This document shows positions 51,317 to 53,360 of a stretch of 53,360 nucleotides of DNA, piece by piece. This DNA is from Streptomyces lycii (GTDB lineage: Bacteria; Actinomycetota; Actinomycetes; Streptomycetales; Streptomycetaceae), in assembly GCF_009735685.1 (NCBI RefSeq), contig NZ_WHPN01000344.1, positions 5,087 through 58,446 of the forward strand, in the 5' to 3' direction. The position numbers and the translations under genes are program-made. The stretch's first letter is position 1. Each line of letters opens with the position of its first letter. Below the pieces are notes generated by a model. That model ran no database searches, was not told the origin of the DNA, and saw only the letters and a program-made list of their open reading frames with translations.

Positions 51317-51763
51317 GTGGTCACCGGTCGTGTTGTGCGTTTCGACAGCGCGCGAGGCTATGGATTCATCGCTCCCGATCATGGTGGCGAGGATGTCTTT
51401 CTGCACGTCAACGACCTGTTGATACCCGAGCATCACGTACGCGCGGGACTGGCCGTGGAGTTCGAGATCGAGGAGGGCGAGCGCGGGCTGAAGGCGTCCT
51501 CGGTCCGGTTCGCGCCCGGCGCGGAAGCGCCTCGCGGAGGCCCGTCGTCGAGCCTGCCCGCGACAGTGGTGTCCTCGGCACCGGCCCTGCGGGCGGCCCC
51601 GGCCGGCGACATGATGTGCGATGTGCTCAGCGCCGACGAGTACACCCGCGACGTCACCGAACTGCTGCTGGACGCGGTCCCGTCGCTCACGGGTGACCAG
51701 ATCCGGCTCGTCCGCTCCGCGATGCTGCAGTTCGCCAAGCGGCACGGCTGGACCGAGGGCTGA
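51317..51763 (+). CDS. Cold-shock-domain protein with C-terminal extension
   Basis: Residues 1-68 of this 148-aa protein are a cold-shock domain with RNP1-like GYGFIAP and RNP2 DVFLHV. A variable Ala/Ser/Pro linker follows, then a ~50-residue helical region (DVTELLLDAVPSLTGDQIRL...QFAKRHGWTEG). CSD proteins bind single-stranded RNA/DNA and melt secondary structure. The extended architecture is common in Streptomyces. The start is the second of two consecutive GTG codons, giving VVTGRVVRF; either may be used. Confidence 0.92.
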   Translation: MVTGRVVRFDSARGYGFIAPDHGGEDVFLHVNDLLIPEHHVRAGLAVEFEIEEGERGLKASSVRFAPGAEAPRGGPSSSLPATVVSSAPALRAAPAGDMMCDVLSADEYTRDVTELLLDAVPSLTGDQIRLVRSAMLQFAKRHGWTEG

Positions 51764-52055
51764 CCGGAGCGGCGAGGGCTGATCGGGGCGTCGGGGGCTG
51801 ACGAAGCGCCGGGGGCTGAGGCCGGGACGCCGAGGGGGTGCGTGAGGCCGGGCCGGTCAGCAGGCCGGCCGGCAGCCCGGATTCCGGTCCGGCGGCGGTC
51901 TTCCGCCGGTCACCGCGCCGCTGCCGGGCCGTACGTACGTCCCGCCGTCGCCAGGACGTATTGCGGCCGTCCCGGCGCCGCCGGAACGGTACGGCCCGCC
52001 GTGACCGGGCCGGCCGCTCGGCCCTCCCGGTCGGCGGTGGCCCGATTCCCGCCGG

Positions 52056-52571
52056 TCAGTTCCTCCCGCCGGAACCCGCGGCGGGAACGTGCCGCTGCCA
52101 CCCGAACGGCGGGGGACCGCCCGGCGGCACCGGCGCCGTGTGGCCGTGTTCGGCCGCGAGGTCCTCGAACGAGGTGCCGTCGATCCTGCGGTCCAGGGTC
52201 TCGGTCATGTACGGGCACTCCTGCGCGGGATGGTCCGCGGGGCACCGCAGGGCGTGTCCCAGGAAGTGCTGCGCCGCCCGGGCCCGGGCGACGAGTTCGT
52301 CGAGCGCGTCCAGCTGTTCCCGTACGGCCGCACGCCACTGCTCGCCCGGGTCGTCGAGAACCGCGCCCGCGGCGTCCAGACTCATGCCGACCCGCTGCAT
52401 CAGTTGCAGGAACACCAGGCGGCGCAGCTGCTCCCTGCCGTACATCCGGCGCCCGCCGCGCCGCTCGGCGGGCCGCACCAGCCCGCGTTCCTCGTAATAG
52501 CGCAGTGCCGACGCGTTGACCCCGGTGATCCGGGCGGCTTCGCCGATTCCCACGAGTTCCATGCGGGCCAT
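52056..52571 (-). CDS. MerR-family transcriptional regulator
   Basis: This 171-aa protein has the MerR HTH (GIGEAARITGVNASALRYYEERG), the wing with RRMYGREQLRRLVFLQL and a dimerisation helix. The C-terminal portion contains ALRCPADHPAQECPYM, whose two cysteines could bind metal or sense redox state. It starts at 52571 (MARMELVG) or three codons later. It diverges from the methyltransferase over 38 bp containing a perfect TTCAAG-N4-CTTGAA palindrome, so it should control both genes. Confidence 0.92.
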   Translation of the reverse strand: MARMELVGIGEAARITGVNASALRYYEERGLVRPAERRGGRRMYGREQLRRLVFLQLMQRVGMSLDAAGAVLDDPGEQWRAAVREQLDALDELVARARAAQHFLGHALRCPADHPAQECPYMTETLDRRIDGTSFEDLAAEHGHTAPVPPGGPPPFGWQRHVPAAGSGGRN

Positions 52572-52576
52572 TTGAC

Positions 52577-52592
52577 TTCAAGCCGACTTGAA
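52577..52592. promoter_or_regulatory. Palindromic MerR operator in the divergent promoter
   Basis: TTCAAG-CCGA-CTTGAA is a perfect 6-bp inverted repeat within the 38-bp gap between two divergent starts. TTGACT (52572-52577) overlaps it as a possible -35 element. Confidence 0.75.
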
Positions 52593-52609
52593 CCACCAGC
52601 CTCTTCCGC

Positions 52610-53227
52610 ATGGACACCACATCGCACGCGTGGGCCGTGGACCGGCCCGTCACCTCTGCCTTCGCCCACCCGTCCGGTCTGAAGGGGCGGCTCGCCGGGC
52701 GGTTCATGCTGCGGACGAACAACCAGTGGGGCGTCCTCGGCGTCCTCGGCGTCCGGCCGGGCGACCACGTGCTGGAAGTCGGCTACGGCCCCGGCGGACT
52801 CATGCGGCTGCTGGCGGACCGGACCGGGGCCGCGGTCGTCCGGGGCGTGGACCCCTCGCCCGAGATGCGCGCGCTGGCGAGCCGGGTCAACCGGGCCGCC
52901 GTCCGCGCGGGCCGGGTCGTGCCGAAGACCGGCACGGCACAGGACACCGGCCTGGACGACCGTGCCGTCGACCGGGTCGTATCGGTCAACAACGTGGCGA
53001 TCTGGCCGGATCTGGAGGCCGGGATCGAGGAGTCGCGCCGGGTGCTGAGGCCCGGGGGAGTGCTGGTGGTCGCCTGGCACGGCGGTACGGATCCCGGGCG
53101 CGCCGCCGGCCGGCTGCGGCTGCCCGCCGACAAGCTCGACCGGATCGAGGAGGCTCTGGAGTCCCGCTTCCCCCGGGTGACGCGAGGGGCGCTCCGGGAG
53201 CTGGACGTCTTCCGGGCCGTGCGCTGA
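52610..53227 (+). CDS. Class I SAM-dependent methyltransferase
   Basis: This 205-aa protein has a seven-strand methyltransferase fold with motif I VLEVGYGPGGL, the ribose-binding acid in GVDPSPEM and post-motif LRPGGVLVVAWHG. It resembles small UbiE/Methyltransf_11-type enzymes. It is divergent from a MerR regulator, implying induction by that regulator's signal, perhaps detoxification by methylation (inference). The window ends 133 bp later with no further gene. Confidence 0.88.
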   Translation: MDTTSHAWAVDRPVTSAFAHPSGLKGRLAGRFMLRTNNQWGVLGVLGVRPGDHVLEVGYGPGGLMRLLADRTGAAVVRGVDPSPEMRALASRVNRAAVRAGRVVPKTGTAQDTGLDDRAVDRVVSVNNVAIWPDLEAGIEESRRVLRPGGVLVVAWHGGTDPGRAAGRLRLPADKLDRIEEALESRFPRVTRGALRELDVFRAVR

Positions 53228-53360
53228 GCCCCGGCAGCTCGACGGGCGTGCGGCGGAACGGGCCGGGCTCCGGGCCTGTTGCGGTCGGGGTGCGTGGGGC
53301 ACGTCCCGCGGGGCGGGGACCGGGCTCCGGGTCCGTTCCGGCGGGGGGTGCGGGCGCCTT

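Overview
This window is almost certainly a Streptomyces chromosome segment. It is very GC-rich, uses many GTG starts, and carries a chaplin, an XRE/DUF5753 + DUF397 regulator pair, a DUF574 methyltransferase, many Tat-type secretion signals and a TTA (bldA-type) codon in a regulator. No rRNA, tRNA, CRISPR array or intact insertion sequence was seen.

Layout. 0-7.5 kb: a core-like block with two TrkA/RCK proteins, an MMPL exporter, a KimA-like APC permease and a TRAM/RumA-type RNA methyltransferase. 7.5-8.4 kb: a scar holding a decayed vapBC-like toxin-antitoxin fusion, followed by a second copy of the methyltransferase 3' end. 8.5-11.4 kb: a compact minus-strand operon encoding a 48-aa putative precursor peptide, a YcaO enzyme and a long TfuA-like protein. 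This is the best candidate for an undescribed system, a minimal and possibly thioamide-forming RiPP locus. 11.7-13.3 kb: a divergent NADP-oxidoreductase/TetR pair. 13.4-14.9 kb: three frameshifted or truncated remnants of an aromatic-catabolism operon (FAD monooxygenase, amidohydrolase, FAH hydrolase).

15-27 kb: a CE2-like SGNH esterase, a head-to-head pair of paralogous small secreted four-cysteine proteins, a flavodoxin-fold oxidoreductase, a four-gene regulatory module (two small proteins divergent from HTH-DUF5753 and DUF397), a chaplin, a secreted carboxylesterase, a SAM methyltransferase, a threonine-synthase-like PLP enzyme and a secreted HAD phosphatase. The gaps hold short GC-rich tandem repeats.

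27-39 kb: a TetR regulator and an acyltransferase-domain protein, then a catabolic island. The island has IclR and a serine hydrolase divergent from a complete dipeptide/oligopeptide-type ABC importer (SBP, two permeases, two ATPases), followed by a ROK protein lacking kinase residues, a creatininase-family amidohydrolase and a glucarate-dehydratase-like enolase-superfamily enzyme. Together they suggest import and breakdown of an unidentified amide- or acid-sugar-containing compound.

39-53 kb: an AlkD-like protein, a small membrane protein, pirin, TerD, a GNAT enzyme, a GH3 beta-glucosidase, a secreted NPP1/NLP protein, an AlaDH/PNT-family dehydrogenase, a MarR pseudogene broken by one inserted base, a secreted GH5 cellulase/mannanase with CBM10 behind two LacI-type operators, a cold-shock-domain protein, and a divergent MerR/methyltransferase pair around a perfect palindrome.
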